Shown: positions 9,330-18,795, counted from the first letter of the stretch. The stretch: 64,000 bases of DNA from Oscillibacter valericigenes Sjm18-20 (GCA_000283575.1 AP012044.1:2666001-2730000); one strand, 5' to 3'. Made by a program: numbers and translations. The notes: generated by a model from the sequence alone, not told the origin.

Positions 9330-9438
9330 TTTACAAAAAGCTCGTGTTTTTGTAACCTTCGGTTCCTATCTGCAAAAACGCAGCTGCTCCCCACCGCTTC
9401 TTCGGTTTGGGAGTTCCATAAAAACGGGAGTGAGAGAG

Positions 9439-11409
9439 ATGCCGGAAAACTACGCTGCAAAATTTAAGAAGTTTTTCGGCGGCTTTGGCGCACACGACAA
9501 AGGCCACGGTGAACAGCCGTCAGAGTCGGTCGCGCCGGAATCACCGGAGCAGATCGCTTTGGAGCCGCCGGAACAACCCGCGCCCGAACCGCCGACGCAG
9601 GCACAGCCCGCCCTGGAGGAAGCAGATGCTTTTGCCATCCCCATCGATAACCCCTTGGCATTGGTATGGGATAAGTACGGCCAGCCGGGCGCGCTGACCC
9701 TGGATCCCCAATTGCAGGCTCAGGATGGCGGCGATGTCCCATTGAAAACGCTGGAAGTAAGCTTTAATAAAGTTTTAGGCGAACTGGCCGTGCTGTCTCA
9801 ACGCTGGCTGGACATGGAATCCAGTGCCGCTCAAGCTCGCGCTGAATCGGAAGCCGCAGCGGCCGCCGCACGGTCGGCGACGGCGGAAGCCGAGGCCCCG
9901 GCCGCGCCAGCCAACGGGTCGGAACCGGACGCAAGCGCCCCCGCCCCTTCTGGATCGGACGGCGTACCTGATGAGCCGGAAGCTGAAAACGCGCCGGACG
10001 GCGAAGCGCCCGCTATAGCAACACCCCAAGCGCCGCTGGATGTGGATGAGATGGGACAGGTGCTGGTCTCCAGAGATGGCATGGCGGCATGGCTGTTCCT
10101 GTTGCCCCCCAGCGGAAACGGAAAACGCCTCTCAATGGCGGACGGTCAGACTCTGCTGCGGGAAGCCCACGTCACCGCCGGCGTCGATCAGCGCGCCCTG
10201 TTCGCCGCTCTTACAAACAAGCCCTACTTCCGCCTCTGTCCTATAGCCTCGGGGACCCCGCCCACGGAGGGGGAGGACGGCTGGACAGAGGATCATTTCC
10301 TGCGGAATTTTGTCCGCAGCATCGGCAATTCGGACTCCGGCACTGTGGACTACCGTGCCCAGAGCAATGTGCAGTCCATCGCAAAGGACGCAGTGATTTG
10401 TGACATTCATCTCCCCGTGGAGGGTACCGCCGGGATCCGGGTGGATGGCGTCGCCGTCCCGCCCAAGCCGGTAAAAGCCGCCGTGGTTCCCGCAGGGAAC
10501 AACACCGCACTTAGTGAAGACGGGACGAAGCTTCTTTCCACCATGGACGGCTTTCTGGAATTCAGGGGCGGCCTTTTCGATGTCAAGAATTTGCTGAATA
10601 TTACCTCCGACGTGGATTATTCCACCGGAAATATTGATTTTCACGGGGATGTGGCCATTCAGGGCGATGTCCGTGAGCAGTTTTCGGTAAAAGCAACTGG
10701 AAGCATCACCATCAACGGACTGGTGGAGGCCGCCACGGTAGAGGCTGGCGGCGATGTAGTGATTTCCAACGGCGTGTCCGGCAACAATCAGGCAGTCATT
10801 CGCGGGGCGCATGTCCGGGCAAAGCATTTGGAAAACTGCACGGTCTATGCAGAGAATCTGGAATCCGATTACATCCTGACCTCCCGCGTCTTCTGCAGCG
10901 ATTCAGTTCTGGTCACCGGAAGCCGGGGCGCCATCATCGGGGGGCAGGTGGTGGCTGCCAATCACATTAAGGCCTGCTGCATTGGCATCCAGTCCGGCCG
11001 CGCCACAGAAATTACTCTGGGTGTTCAGCCGCAACTCCGGGAAGAACTGCTTGCCAATCGGAAAGCACTGGTTTCCCTCCGCAGCAAAGCTGCGGAGCTG
11101 GTTAAGCGGGCCACTTATCTGAAAAACCGGATGGAGTCCCAGGGCCGCCCGGACATCCGGTCCAGCGCAGCGATTCAGGCAGCGGGGGAGCGTCTGTCCC
11201 AGATGACGGAGCAGGAAAAAGCCTTGCTGGCCCGTCAGACGGAGCTGATGAACCAGCTGAACAAGCTGAACAACTGCCGTCTGGAAGGCGGTACGGTGTA
11301 CCCCGGCGTGAAGTTGACCATTGGCAGTGCCGTCCGAAACATCAAGACCGTTATCAACAACTGCATTGCCATCTTCGACACAGAAGAGCATGACATCAAA
11401 TTCGTTTAA
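9439..11409 (+). CDS. FapA family protein (DUF342)
   Basis: A 656-residue protein. The C-terminal half (from about residue 360) is the FapA/DUF342 right-handed beta-helix, with the typical ladder DFHGDVAIQGDVREQFSVKA, ITINGLVEAATVEAGGDVVI and a coiled coil with KLNNCRLEGGTVYPGVKL near the end. The N-terminal part is low complexity: residues 20-60 are Pro/Glu-rich and 130-210 Ala/Pro/Glu-rich, acting as flexible linkers around a small folded piece. DUF342 proteins are cytoplasmic; roles in polymerisation or cell-surface signalling are proposed but not settled. The start at 9439 follows GGGAGTGAGAG; the open frame back to 9160 lies across the promoter and is not coding. Confidence 0.8.
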   Translation: MPENYAAKFKKFFGGFGAHDKGHGEQPSESVAPESPEQIALEPPEQPAPEPPTQAQPALEEADAFAIPIDNPLALVWDKYGQPGALTLDPQLQAQDGGDVPLKTLEVSFNKVLGELAVLSQRWLDMESSAAQARAESEAAAAAARSATAEAEAPAAPANGSEPDASAPAPSGSDGVPDEPEAENAPDGEAPAIATPQAPLDVDEMGQVLVSRDGMAAWLFLLPPSGNGKRLSMADGQTLLREAHVTAGVDQRALFAALTNKPYFRLCPIASGTPPTEGEDGWTEDHFLRNFVRSIGNSDSGTVDYRAQSNVQSIAKDAVICDIHLPVEGTAGIRVDGVAVPPKPVKAAVVPAGNNTALSEDGTKLLSTMDGFLEFRGGLFDVKNLLNITSDVDYSTGNIDFHGDVAIQGDVREQFSVKATGSITINGLVEAATVEAGGDVVISNGVSGNNQAVIRGAHVRAKHLENCTVYAENLESDYILTSRVFCSDSVLVTGSRGAIIGGQVVAANHIKACCIGIQSGRATEITLGVQPQLREELLANRKALVSLRSKAAELVKRATYLKNRMESQGRPDIRSSAAIQAAGERLSQMTEQEKALLARQTELMNQLNKLNNCRLEGGTVYPGVKLTIGSAVRNIKTVINNCIAIFDTEEHDIKFV

Positions 11410-11417
11410 GAGCAAAT

Positions 11418-11463
11418 AAAGGCAGCCTGTTGGAGCTTTCTATCCAGCAGGCTGCCTTTTTCC
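11418..11463 (+). terminator. Terminator after the FapA-like gene
   Basis: A 16-bp stem with one mismatch (AAAGGCAGCCTG... at 11418), a 10-nt loop and a T run. It lies between convergent genes. Confidence 0.85.
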
Positions 11464-11464
11464 T

Positions 11465-11890
11465 CTATTCCTGTGTTTTGCGCCGCTCTGCGGCCACCAG
11501 ATCCGCCAGAGTAAACCGGTCGATATACTGGTTGATCACTGTGTACAGTCCCGTCCAGAAATCCACGGTCCCGCACTGGCTGCATCGTTCGCAGCGGTTC
11601 TCCGGGTCCTCCAGGCAGGCCACCGGGGCCAGATTTCCCTCCGTCAGACGCAGGATCTCCCCCACGGTGTATTCCTCCGGCGTGCGGGCCAGACGATAGC
11701 CGCCCTGAGAGCCGCGGGCGCTGTGGACAAATCCGGCTCTGCCGAGAAGGCCTACAATTTGTTCCAGATATTTCAGCGAAATTTCCTGCCGTTTCGCCAC
11801 ATCCTTCAGCGACACCGGCGTGCTGCCCGGCTGGCAGGCGAGATCAATCATCAACCGCAGCGCATAGCGGCCCTTTGTGGATATTCTCAT
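11465..11890 (-). CDS. Rrf2 family transcriptional regulator (IscR/CymR-like)
   Basis: A 141-residue winged-helix protein starting MRISTKGRYALRLMIDLA, the Rrf2 signature. The recognition region is QEISLKYLEQIVGLLGRAGFV and the wing ARGSQGGYRLARTPEEYTVG. It carries a cysteine cluster, CLEDPENRCERCSQC (about residues 92-106), spaced as for an iron-sulfur cluster, so it may sense Fe-S status, nitric oxide or redox state. It is monocistronic. Its own promoter region (11914-11942) is the first place to look for an autoregulatory site. Target genes are not next to it. Confidence 0.88.
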   Translation of the reverse strand: MRISTKGRYALRLMIDLACQPGSTPVSLKDVAKRQEISLKYLEQIVGLLGRAGFVHSARGSQGGYRLARTPEEYTVGEILRLTEGNLAPVACLEDPENRCERCSQCGTVDFWTGLYTVINQYIDRFTLADLVAAERRKTQE

Positions 11891-11913
11891 GGAATCCCTC
11901 CATTCTTATCCCT

Positions 11914-11942
11914 ATTCTGCCATAGGAATTGGGGAATTTCAA
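11914..11942 (-). promoter_or_regulatory. Promoter of the Rrf2 gene
   Basis: On the minus strand TTGAAA (11937-11942), 17-base spacer, CAGAAT (11914-11919). Confidence 0.55.
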
Positions 11943-12052
11943 GAGAAACTTTTAAAACCTCCCCCCAGCGGCGTTTTGCCTCAGGCGGGGAAACCGTCGG
12001 AAAGCGGAAAAGATTAAAGTTTTACCGGCGGCGGCAGTCTCATTGCAGTTGC

Positions 12053-12082
12053 TTGAAACGGAAAAATGCGTTATACTATAAT
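12053..12082 (+). promoter_or_regulatory. Promoter of the polA operon
   Basis: TTGAAA (12053-12058), 18-base spacer, TATAAT (12077-12082). It leaves a leader of about 115 bases before polA. Nothing else was seen in 11943-12204. Confidence 0.55.
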
Positions 12083-12204
12083 TCTTAACAATATAAGGCA
12101 GCGCCTGCGCAGGATGGCGGAAAAGCCGCAGGCGGGCATATGTCAGAAACGGCAGCCGCAAAATGTATGATGCTGCTGTAAATTAAAAGAGCGGAGGCCC
12201 TTCT

Positions 12205-14859
12205 ATGAAGCTCATGGCCATCGACGGCAACAGTATTTTGAATCGCGCCTATTACGGCATCCGCCCCCTCAGCACCCGGGACGGGCTTTACACCCACGCT
12301 ATCTACGGCTTTTTGACCACGCTTTTACGCCTGCGGGACGAGGAGCAGCCCGACGCCGTGTGCGTCGCCTTCGACCTTCACGCCCCCACCTTCCGCCACA
12401 AGGCGGACGAGAGCTACAAGGCCACCCGAAAGCCCATGCCGGAGGAGCTGAGGATGCAGGTACCGGTTTTGAAGGAGGTACTGGACGCCCTGAACATTCC
12501 CCGCTACGAAGCGGAGGGCTGGGAAGCCGACGACTGGCTGGGTACCATCTCCCGCAGATGCGAGGCCGAGGGCTGGGACTGTGTGGTAGTAACGGGAGAC
12601 AAGGATTCCCTTCAGCTCATCACAGAAAAAACAAAAGTGAAGCTTGTCTCCACCCGCATGGGCCAGACCACGACCAAGGACATGACGCCGGAGTCTTTTC
12701 GGGAGCAATACGGTTTTGACCCCATCCACATGATTGACCTGAAGGCGCTGATGGGCGACAGCTCCGACAACATTCCAGGTGTCCCCGGCGTAGGGGAAAA
12801 GACCGCCATGGACCTGATCCAAAAATACGGCTCCATCGATACGATCTATGAAAAGCTGCCGGACATCGAGGCGAAGCCCGCCGCTATTAAAAAGTTGACG
12901 GAGGGGGAAGAATCCGCCCGGCACTCCTATTGGCTGGCCACTATCGTAACCGATGCACCGCTGGACTTTAACCCGGAAGTCAATGCGGTAAAAGCCCCCG
13001 GCCCGGATGCCTATTCCCTGTTTTTGAAGCTGGAATTTTCCAAGCTGATCGAGCGGTTTGACCTCCGGCAGGGCGCCCCCGCCTTAGCAGAGAGCGAGCG
13101 TATCTCCGTCGCCGCCTCGGTGGAGCAGGTGACGAGCGCCGCTAAGGCAGGGGAGCTGCTGGAACTGTGGCGCAATGCCGACCATATCTCCCTGCTGGCG
13201 CTGCCCGATCTCTCCGGAGTAGCCGTGTACTGCGCCACCGGAGGCGATACCGCGGTTATGTCGGAGCTGTTTTTCGACCGCTACCAGGGGAATTGGAACC
13301 ATCTTCTTGCCTCTTTGTTCTCCGGGGACATCAAAAAAGTCTCTCATAATGTAAAGGACCTGATGCGGCTTCTGCTTTTAAACAACCTTCCCGCCGAGGG
13401 CTTCATCTTCGACACGGCGCTGGCTGCCTATCTGCTGGACGCCACTGCCGGGAGTTACGACCTGGGGCGGTTGTTCGTCTCCTATTTCAATGAGGAGCTG
13501 CCCAAACCCTTGTATCTGGACCCGGACGCCTTTGCTCTGTTGGGCGACCGGGCCGCGGCAGAGGCGTCTTTTGACAGCTGCGCCACCGCCGTGGACGCGC
13601 TGTATGACGCGCTGGCCCCAAAGCTGCGGGAGCGGGGACAGCAGGAATTGTTTGAGACCATCGAGTTGCCGTTGTGCCGCTGTCTTGCGGAGATGGAACT
13701 GGCCGGTTGTCGGGTGGACGCCAAAGCTCTGTCCGATTTCGGAGAGTTGCTGAGCCGCCGCGCAAAAGATCTGGAGGCAAAAATCTACCATCTGGCCGAC
13801 GGCGAGTTTAATATCAACTCCCCCAAGCAATTGGGCGAGATTTTGTTCGACCGGCTGGGTCTGCCCCACGGAAAGAAGACGAAAACCGGCTGGTCCACCA
13901 ATGCGGACGTACTGGAAAAGCTGCGGTGGGAGAGCCCCATTGTGGACGCGGTGTTGGAGTACCGCCAGCTCACCAAGCTGAAATCCACCTATGCCGACGG
14001 GCTTTTGAAAGCCCTGGACCCGGATGGCAGGGTCCGCACCAGCTTTCAGATGACCGTCACCGCCACCGGGCGTCTCTCCTCCACGGAACCCAATCTGCAA
14101 AATATCCCCACCCGGACGGACCTTGGCAGCGAGATCCGGAAAATGTTTGTGCCCGAACCCGGAAACGTGCTGGTGGACGCGGACTACTCCCAGATTGAGC
14201 TGCGGCTTCTGGCCCATATCTCCGGCGACGAGGGGATGCGCGCCGCTTTTCTCTCCGGCGGCGACTTCCATGCGGAAACCGCCTCCAAGGTCTTTGGCGT
14301 GGCCCGGGAGGATGTAACTCACGAGATGCGCCGCCGGGCCAAGGCCGTCAACTTCGGCATTGTGTACGGCATCTCGGCCTTCTCCCTGGGGCAGGACATC
14401 GGCGTGAGCCAAAAAGAGGCAAAGGCCTATATGGACGCATATTTTGCCACCTTCCCCGGCGTCCGGTCCTATATGGACCGCGTGGTGGAGCAGGCCAAAG
14501 CGGATGGGTACGTGGAGACCCTGTACCATCGCCGCCGTGACCTTCCGGAACTCGCCTCCAGCAATTTCAACCTCCGCTCCTTCGGCCAGCGTGTAGCGCT
14601 GAATATGCCCATTCAGGGTACGGCGGCGGACATCATGAAACTGGCCATGATTGCGGTGTGGAAGCGCCTGAAATCAGAGCTGCCCCGGGCAAAGCTGGTT
14701 CTTCAGGTCCACGACGAGCTGATTGTTGAGTGTCCGGAAGGAGATGCGCGGCGGGCCGCCGTTTTGCTGGCGGAGGAGATGGAGGGCGTGGCCCATCTGT
14801 CCGTCCCTTTGACCGCCGACGCCTATTGGGGAAAAAACTGGCTGGAAGCCAAAGGCTGA
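12205..14859 (+). CDS. polA: DNA polymerase I
   Basis: An 884-residue family A polymerase used in repair and Okazaki fragment processing. The 5'-nuclease domain (1-290) shows AFDLHAPTFRHKADESYKA, GWEADDWLGTI and LMGDSSDNIPGVPGVGEKTA. The polymerase domain has DYSQIELRLLAHISGD (motif A), RRAKAVNFGIVYGISAFSL (motif B) and VLQVHDELIVE (motif C). The central proof-reading domain is degenerate: the first acidic motif reads HISLLALPDLSG instead of DxE, so 3'-5' exonuclease activity is probably absent, as in Bacillus PolA. ATG 12205 follows GGAGG. It heads a run with rimI, a GNAT gene and tsaD. Confidence 0.97.
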   Translation: MKLMAIDGNSILNRAYYGIRPLSTRDGLYTHAIYGFLTTLLRLRDEEQPDAVCVAFDLHAPTFRHKADESYKATRKPMPEELRMQVPVLKEVLDALNIPRYEAEGWEADDWLGTISRRCEAEGWDCVVVTGDKDSLQLITEKTKVKLVSTRMGQTTTKDMTPESFREQYGFDPIHMIDLKALMGDSSDNIPGVPGVGEKTAMDLIQKYGSIDTIYEKLPDIEAKPAAIKKLTEGEESARHSYWLATIVTDAPLDFNPEVNAVKAPGPDAYSLFLKLEFSKLIERFDLRQGAPALAESERISVAASVEQVTSAAKAGELLELWRNADHISLLALPDLSGVAVYCATGGDTAVMSELFFDRYQGNWNHLLASLFSGDIKKVSHNVKDLMRLLLLNNLPAEGFIFDTALAAYLLDATAGSYDLGRLFVSYFNEELPKPLYLDPDAFALLGDRAAAEASFDSCATAVDALYDALAPKLRERGQQELFETIELPLCRCLAEMELAGCRVDAKALSDFGELLSRRAKDLEAKIYHLADGEFNINSPKQLGEILFDRLGLPHGKKTKTGWSTNADVLEKLRWESPIVDAVLEYRQLTKLKSTYADGLLKALDPDGRVRTSFQMTVTATGRLSSTEPNLQNIPTRTDLGSEIRKMFVPEPGNVLVDADYSQIELRLLAHISGDEGMRAAFLSGGDFHAETASKVFGVAREDVTHEMRRRAKAVNFGIVYGISAFSLGQDIGVSQKEAKAYMDAYFATFPGVRSYMDRVVEQAKADGYVETLYHRRRDLPELASSNFNLRSFGQRVALNMPIQGTAADIMKLAMIAVWKRLKSELPRAKLVLQVHDELIVECPEGDARRAAVLLAEEMEGVAHLSVPLTADAYWGKNWLEAKG

Positions 14860-14910
14860 TGCCCTGTGAAAATTGACTCTGCCCGGATGACTTTGGAAAA
14901 GAGGAACTCT

Positions 14911-15414
14911 ATGGAACAACGAAAACAGGTGCGCATCGTCCCCATGGGCGCAGACCATCTGGATGAAATCGCAGCGCTGGAGAAGATTTGCTTCTCCGCA
15001 CCCTGGTCTCGGAATATGCTGGCGGAGGAACTGGACAACGCCTGCTCCGCCTTTCTTGCGGCGCTGGACGAAAACGGTCGCGTGGTGGGCTATGCGGGGC
15101 TTCAGGTCGTGTTGGACGAGGGGTATATTGCCAACATCGCCGTCCGCCCGGAGGAACGGCAAAAGGGCGTGGCCTCCCAGCTATTGCAGGTCTTCATTGA
15201 CTTTGCCAGAGGGAACCGCCTGTCGTTTCTGACACTGGAGGTTCGTCCCAGCAACACAGCGGCCATCGTACTCTACGGACACCACGGCTTCCGCACTGCC
15301 GGACGTCGGAAAAATTACTATGAGCACCCCAGAGAGGACGCGCTCATTATGACATTGGAGTTTGACTATGGAACTGAGAACGGCAACCACAGCGGAGCTG
15401 AAAACAATCTATGA
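14911..15414 (+). CDS. rimI: Ribosomal protein alanine acetyltransferase RimI-like
   Basis: A 167-residue GNAT acetyltransferase. The acetyl-CoA loop is RPEERQKGVASQLL and the following strand LTLEVRPSNTAAIVLYGHHGF is typical of RimI, which acetylates the N-terminus of ribosomal protein S18. The start 14911 is preferred because GAGGA lies 6 bases upstream; a GTG at 14866 would add 15 residues. Firmicutes often place rimI near tsa genes, as here with tsaD two genes down, which supports the call over a generic GNAT. Confidence 0.85.
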   Translation: MEQRKQVRIVPMGADHLDEIAALEKICFSAPWSRNMLAEELDNACSAFLAALDENGRVVGYAGLQVVLDEGYIANIAVRPEERQKGVASQLLQVFIDFARGNRLSFLTLEVRPSNTAAIVLYGHHGFRTAGRRKNYYEHPREDALIMTLEFDYGTENGNHSGAENNL

Positions 15415-15961
15415 GACCCTGTTGCGCCCCTCCTTTTCGCCTGCGGAGCTGAAGCCTCTTAGGGCCATGACGGACATGCTTGCCGACGGGTGCTATGATC
15501 CGCTGGTGCTGCTGGACTGCGGAGAGATCATAGGCACGTGTTTTTTGTGGCTGGGTGTGCCCGGCTGGGCGCTTCTGGATTACCTGTGCGTCTCCCCCGC
15601 CCGGCGCAGCGGCGGCTGCGGCGCGAAAATGCTCCGCCTGATGCAGAAGGCATACGCCGGCTGGACGGTCTTTGGGGAGGCGGAGGACCCGGCACTGGCC
15701 TTGGACCCCGCTATGGCGAAGCGGCGGCTGGGCTTTTACGCTCGAAACAGCGCGGTGACGGCGGGCTATGATACGGAGGCCTTCGGCGTCCGTTACAAAA
15801 CGCTTTACTGGTCGGATGGGCCCGTGGACGAGGCAGATCTCGTCCTTCAGCACCGCTTTATTTATGAAAGCCGCTTCGGCGCGGAAAAATTTGCGAAATA
15901 CTTACGGATTCCCTGTTCCGCCGGAATAAAACCCATGCCGCTGGTACCATGGGACCAGTAA
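15368..15961 (+). CDS. GNAT family acetyltransferase
   Basis: A 197-residue protein with a weaker GNAT fold: LLDYLCVSPARRSGGCGAKMLRLM gives the acetyl-CoA binding loop. The C-terminal 60 residues (from GVRYKTLYWSDG) have no parallel known to me. It overlaps rimI by 47 bases and starts behind GGAG, so both are translated from one message. The substrate cannot be inferred. Confidence 0.7.
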   Translation: MELRTATTAELKTIYETLLRPSFSPAELKPLRAMTDMLADGCYDPLVLLDCGEIIGTCFLWLGVPGWALLDYLCVSPARRSGGCGAKMLRLMQKAYAGWTVFGEAEDPALALDPAMAKRRLGFYARNSAVTAGYDTEAFGVRYKTLYWSDGPVDEADLVLQHRFIYESRFGAEKFAKYLRIPCSAGIKPMPLVPWDQ

Positions 15962-15985
15962 AACCCATCAGAAAGAGATGATCCA

Positions 15986-16993
15986 ATGAAAATTCTGGCT
16001 TTTGAGTCCTCCTGCGACGAGACTGCCGTGGCGGTGGTGGAGGACGGACGGCACATTTTATCGGACACCATCGCCTCTCAGGCGGACATGCATGCGCTGT
16101 ACGGCGGCGTAGTACCGGAAATCGCCTCCCGGAAGCATGTGGAAGTTATCGCAGCCCTGTCGGCGCAGGCGTTGCGGGACGCAGACTGCGAAAAAAAAGA
16201 CATCGACGCGGTGGCCGTCACCTATGCGCCGGGGCTGATCGGCGCCGTGCTGGTGGGTCTGAGTTTTGCGAAATCCGTGGCTTTCGCCTGGGGGAAACCA
16301 CTGATCCCCGTCCACCATGTCCGGGGGCATATCGCCGCCAACTATCTGGCGTTTCCGGAACTGGAGCCGCCGTTTCTGGCTCTGGCCATCTCCGGCGGCA
16401 ACACGCTGATCGTGGATGTGCGGGATTATACCGACTTGCGCATCCTGGGCGCCACACGGGATGACGCCGCCGGGGAATGCTTTGATAAGGCCGCCCGGGT
16501 GCTTGGTCTCCCCTACCCCGGCGGAAAACCGCTGGACGAGTTGGCCAGGCAGTCAGAAGGAGGCATATATACGCTCCCCCGCGCCCATGTGGACAGCGCG
16601 GAACTGGACATGAGCTTTTCCGGGCTGAAAACCGCGGTGGTCAATCTGGCTCACCGCGCGGAGCAAACCGGCCGGCCTCTGGACCGGGCAGCGCTGGCGC
16701 GGGACTTTACCAACGCCGTCAGCGGAGAGCTGGTTCCCCGTGCCATGAAGGCCCTCACCCTGACGGGTTACAAGACCTTGTGCGCCGCCGGAGGCGTGGC
16801 CGCCAACTCCATTATCCGCGCCGATTTGAAGGCCTCATGCAAAGAGATGAGTTGCAAGCTTTACCTTCCGCCGCTGAGCCTCTGCGGGGACAACGGGGCC
16901 ATGATCGGCGCGCAGGGTTACTACGAATTCCGCTCAGGTCATACGGCGGGTATGGATTTGAACGCCTATGCCACCCGCAACATTGACGCCTGA
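15986..16993 (+). CDS. tsaD: tRNA N6-adenosine threonylcarbamoyltransferase
   Basis: A 335-residue Kae1/TsaD protein. It starts MKILAFESSCDETAVAVVED, has the metal-binding His motif HHVRGHIAANYL (near residue 110) and the ASKHA phosphate loop ALAISGGNTL, and AAGGVAANSIIRADL near residue 270. With TsaB and TsaE it transfers threonylcarbamoyl to A37 of ANN-decoding tRNAs, which includes the tRNA-Thr genes downstream. No tsaB or tsaE lies in this window. Length matches the family. Confidence 0.97.
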   Translation: MKILAFESSCDETAVAVVEDGRHILSDTIASQADMHALYGGVVPEIASRKHVEVIAALSAQALRDADCEKKDIDAVAVTYAPGLIGAVLVGLSFAKSVAFAWGKPLIPVHHVRGHIAANYLAFPELEPPFLALAISGGNTLIVDVRDYTDLRILGATRDDAAGECFDKAARVLGLPYPGGKPLDELARQSEGGIYTLPRAHVDSAELDMSFSGLKTAVVNLAHRAEQTGRPLDRAALARDFTNAVSGELVPRAMKALTLTGYKTLCAAGGVAANSIIRADLKASCKEMSCKLYLPPLSLCGDNGAMIGAQGYYEFRSGHTAGMDLNAYATRNIDA

Positions 16994-16998
16994 CGATT

Positions 16999-17041
16999 CC
17001 GGGGACAGTTTTCACCATGTGAAGACTGTCCCCGGTTTTTT
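16999..17041 (+). terminator. Terminator of the polA-tsaD run
   Basis: A 17-bp stem with one mismatch (16999-17015 with 17019-17035), 3-nt loop, then TTTTTT. This is the last clear core feature before the island. Confidence 0.9.
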
Positions 17042-17697
17042 CACTGTTTCCGAATTCCGGATCAGTGAATTTTCAAGCCAAATTTCTAGTATGCACTCCC
17101 AAAATGAATATTGCGAATTTGTAAATGGGCCATGTAAAGCGAGTCAACTTTCACTTTTGCATTTTACATATTTTTTCTATCAATTTTAAAAAGAGCACCT
17201 AGATTTTTTTAGAGGCAGCGTAGAAATTTTGGTTTTAAAAAGTGTTATGTAAATAATTTTAATGTTTTTAAATACTCAGATTTGTTGGTTCCTCATTATC
17301 CATTTTTACCCAATTTATTAAAAATTCATTATTTTTCAATATGTTTTCCGTTGTTGAAAACCCTGTGGAAAATGTGGATAACTTTTTGTAGTTGAAAATT
17401 ATAACATTGTTTATGTAAATTATATTCAAGGCCTTTTTCTGATCCCTTAAAAGAAACTCCCGCCATCTATCAAAAGGGGGCGCAGGTACTTCCGGTAAGT
17501 AAACGGGGCCTCTCTGTTGAGAAAATAGAGCCACTGGTCAAATCGCCGATTTATTCCTGCACTTTTTCCTGCAAAAATACAATTTGTAATATCCGCTTTT
17601 CCGTGCAATATTCATTTTCCATGCAAAGATGCCCTGTTTTCGAAAATTCACCCGGCAAGTTTGAGGCAAAATCTGGACAGCGTCAGAAAATAATTCC
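17042..17697. other. AT-rich gap at the start of the island
   Basis: About 650 bases, clearly more AT-rich than the flanking core genes. It has short open frames but none with a convincing ribosome site or recognisable product. It probably marks the junction of acquired DNA. Confidence 0.5.
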
Positions 17698-17757
17698 ATG
17701 CCGGGGACCGAGACGAACTGTGCTCTGAGCGGAAATATGTTAAAGAAGGGCTGCTAT

Positions 17758-17964
17758 GACGGGGGCACGGAAAATAATGCGCTCTTGGCCCAAATCAACC
17801 AATTATCCAGGGACTTACTTGAGCAACCTGACCAAAAGGTAATGGGCGGAGATTTGATCGCTATATTTAAGAGTGTGAAAATACAAGTGGTCAAAATGCG
17901 CGTTGACGAATGCCGTTTTGTTTTTTGCCAAAACAGGCTGTCCGCGGCGTCATTTACCGCATGA
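17758..17964 (+). pseudogene. Unrecognised eroded gene fragment
   Basis: A frame reading NNALLAQINQLSRDLLEQPD, then GDLIAIFKSVKIQVVKMRVDECRFVFC, looks protein-like but has no clear start. It may be the C-terminal tail of a recombinase or other mobile-element protein. I do not recognise it firmly. Confidence 0.3.
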
Positions 17965-18008
17965 TTTTCCGCTTGAATCGACAATAGTATCAAGACTGTA
18001 GCCGCAAG

Positions 18009-18230
18009 CTAAAAACGCAGCATTGTCCGTTCCTTCAGCCTGTAGCTTTCGTCCTTGATATTGATAATGATGCAGTGATGGAGTACCCGGTCAAGAATGG
18101 CGGAGGTGATGGTAACATCGGTAAAAGCTTCGTTCCACTGGGAAAAAGTCTTATTAGAGGTAAAGATCGTTGAGGCTTTCTCCCACCGTCTGGCAATGAG
18201 TTGAAAGAACTTCGTGTCTGCTGACAAAAA
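18009..18230 (-). pseudogene. istB: IS21 family helper ATPase IstB, C-terminal remnant
   Basis: About 70 residues match the end of IstB/DnaC-like helper proteins: FFQLIARRWEKASTIFTSNK, then SAILDRVLHHC and NIKDESYRLKE. The Walker A and B half is missing, and the frame upstream of 18230 is unrelated. No IstA transposase is nearby. It is a relic of an IS21-type insertion. Confidence 0.75.
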
Positions 18231-18472
18231 CATGTATTTTTTCGTGGCCGCTTTTCTGCATTTTATCACTGCCGCTGACAATATATATCTCTCTTACATA
18301 CCCTGCTTAAAGCTTGTGAATACTGACTCGGGCTGGCGGGCCTGAAAAAACCGCTTGTCTTTGCAGAATTATGTTGACGCTCCCGTAAAAATGTGCTATC
18401 CTACTTAAGGTTTTAAATTTCTGGCACTTATTTCGACACGGCTGTCTGTTGTATGCATTCATAATTAGAGTA

Positions 18473-18501
18473 TTGAATTTTTGGGAGAAACGTGTTAGAA
18501 T
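18473..18501 (+). promoter_or_regulatory. Promoter before tRNA-Thr copy A
   Basis: TTGAAT (18473-18478), 17 bases, extended -10 TGTTAGAAT (TAGAAT 18496-18501). It still faces the truncated tRNA at 18577. Confidence 0.6.
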
Positions 18502-18576
18502 ACACCATAGTCGTTTGGTTCATAGCGGCGAAGTTAATGGCTCCGACTGTCCATTTCTTTCTATATAAGTAAATAC

Positions 18577-18616
18577 GCTGGCATAGCTCGGTTGGTAGAG
18601 CAGCTGATTCGTAATG
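18577..18616 (+). pseudogene. tRNA-Thr(CGU) copy A, 5' half
   Basis: Acceptor 5' strand GCTGGCA, D-arm and the anticodon loop ATTCGTAAT are present. The 3' side of the anticodon stem should be TCAGC but reads TGCGT, and T-arm and acceptor 3' strand are absent. The break lies in the anticodon loop, a usual crossover place for tRNA-targeting integrases. Confidence 0.7.
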
Positions 18617-18635
18617 CGTTATGCAAAGTTCAATC

Positions 18636-18664
18636 TTGATAAAACCGCGTAAATGCGCTATAAT
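18636..18664 (+). promoter_or_regulatory. Promoter before tRNA-Thr copy B
   Basis: TTGATA (18636-18641), 17 bases, TATAAT (18659-18664). It lies 62 bases before the 5' end of copy B. Confidence 0.65.
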
Positions 18665-18726
18665 CTTAAACGTCGCAAAAAGCACTGCTCACGAAATTGA
18701 GCAAAAGTTCTGAAAACCGCTTATAT

Positions 18727-18780
18727 GCTACTGTGGCTCAGGGGTAGAGCAGCTCACTCGTAATGAGCAGGTCGCCGGTT
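18727..18780 (+). pseudogene. tRNA-Thr(CGU) copy B, 5' part of a split tRNA
   Basis: Acceptor strand GCTACTG, D-arm and a perfect anticodon arm (GCTCA, loop CTCGTAA, TGAGC) are intact. The sequence leaves the tRNA in the T-arm (GTCGCCGGTT, then GTCCATAAGG). A matching 3' piece with acceptor strand CAGTAGC lies at 19977-20009, about 1.2 kb away. Confidence 0.7.
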
Positions 18781-18795
18781 GTCCATAAGGTCAGG

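Noticed and set aside
9160..9438. Upstream extension of the FapA-like frame by 93 residues
   Set aside because: It crosses a good promoter and has no ribosome site; ATG 9439 with GGGAGTGAGAG is better.
17268..17534. 88-residue minus-strand open frame in the AT-rich gap
   Set aside because: No ribosome site, low-complexity AT-driven composition, no recognisable family.
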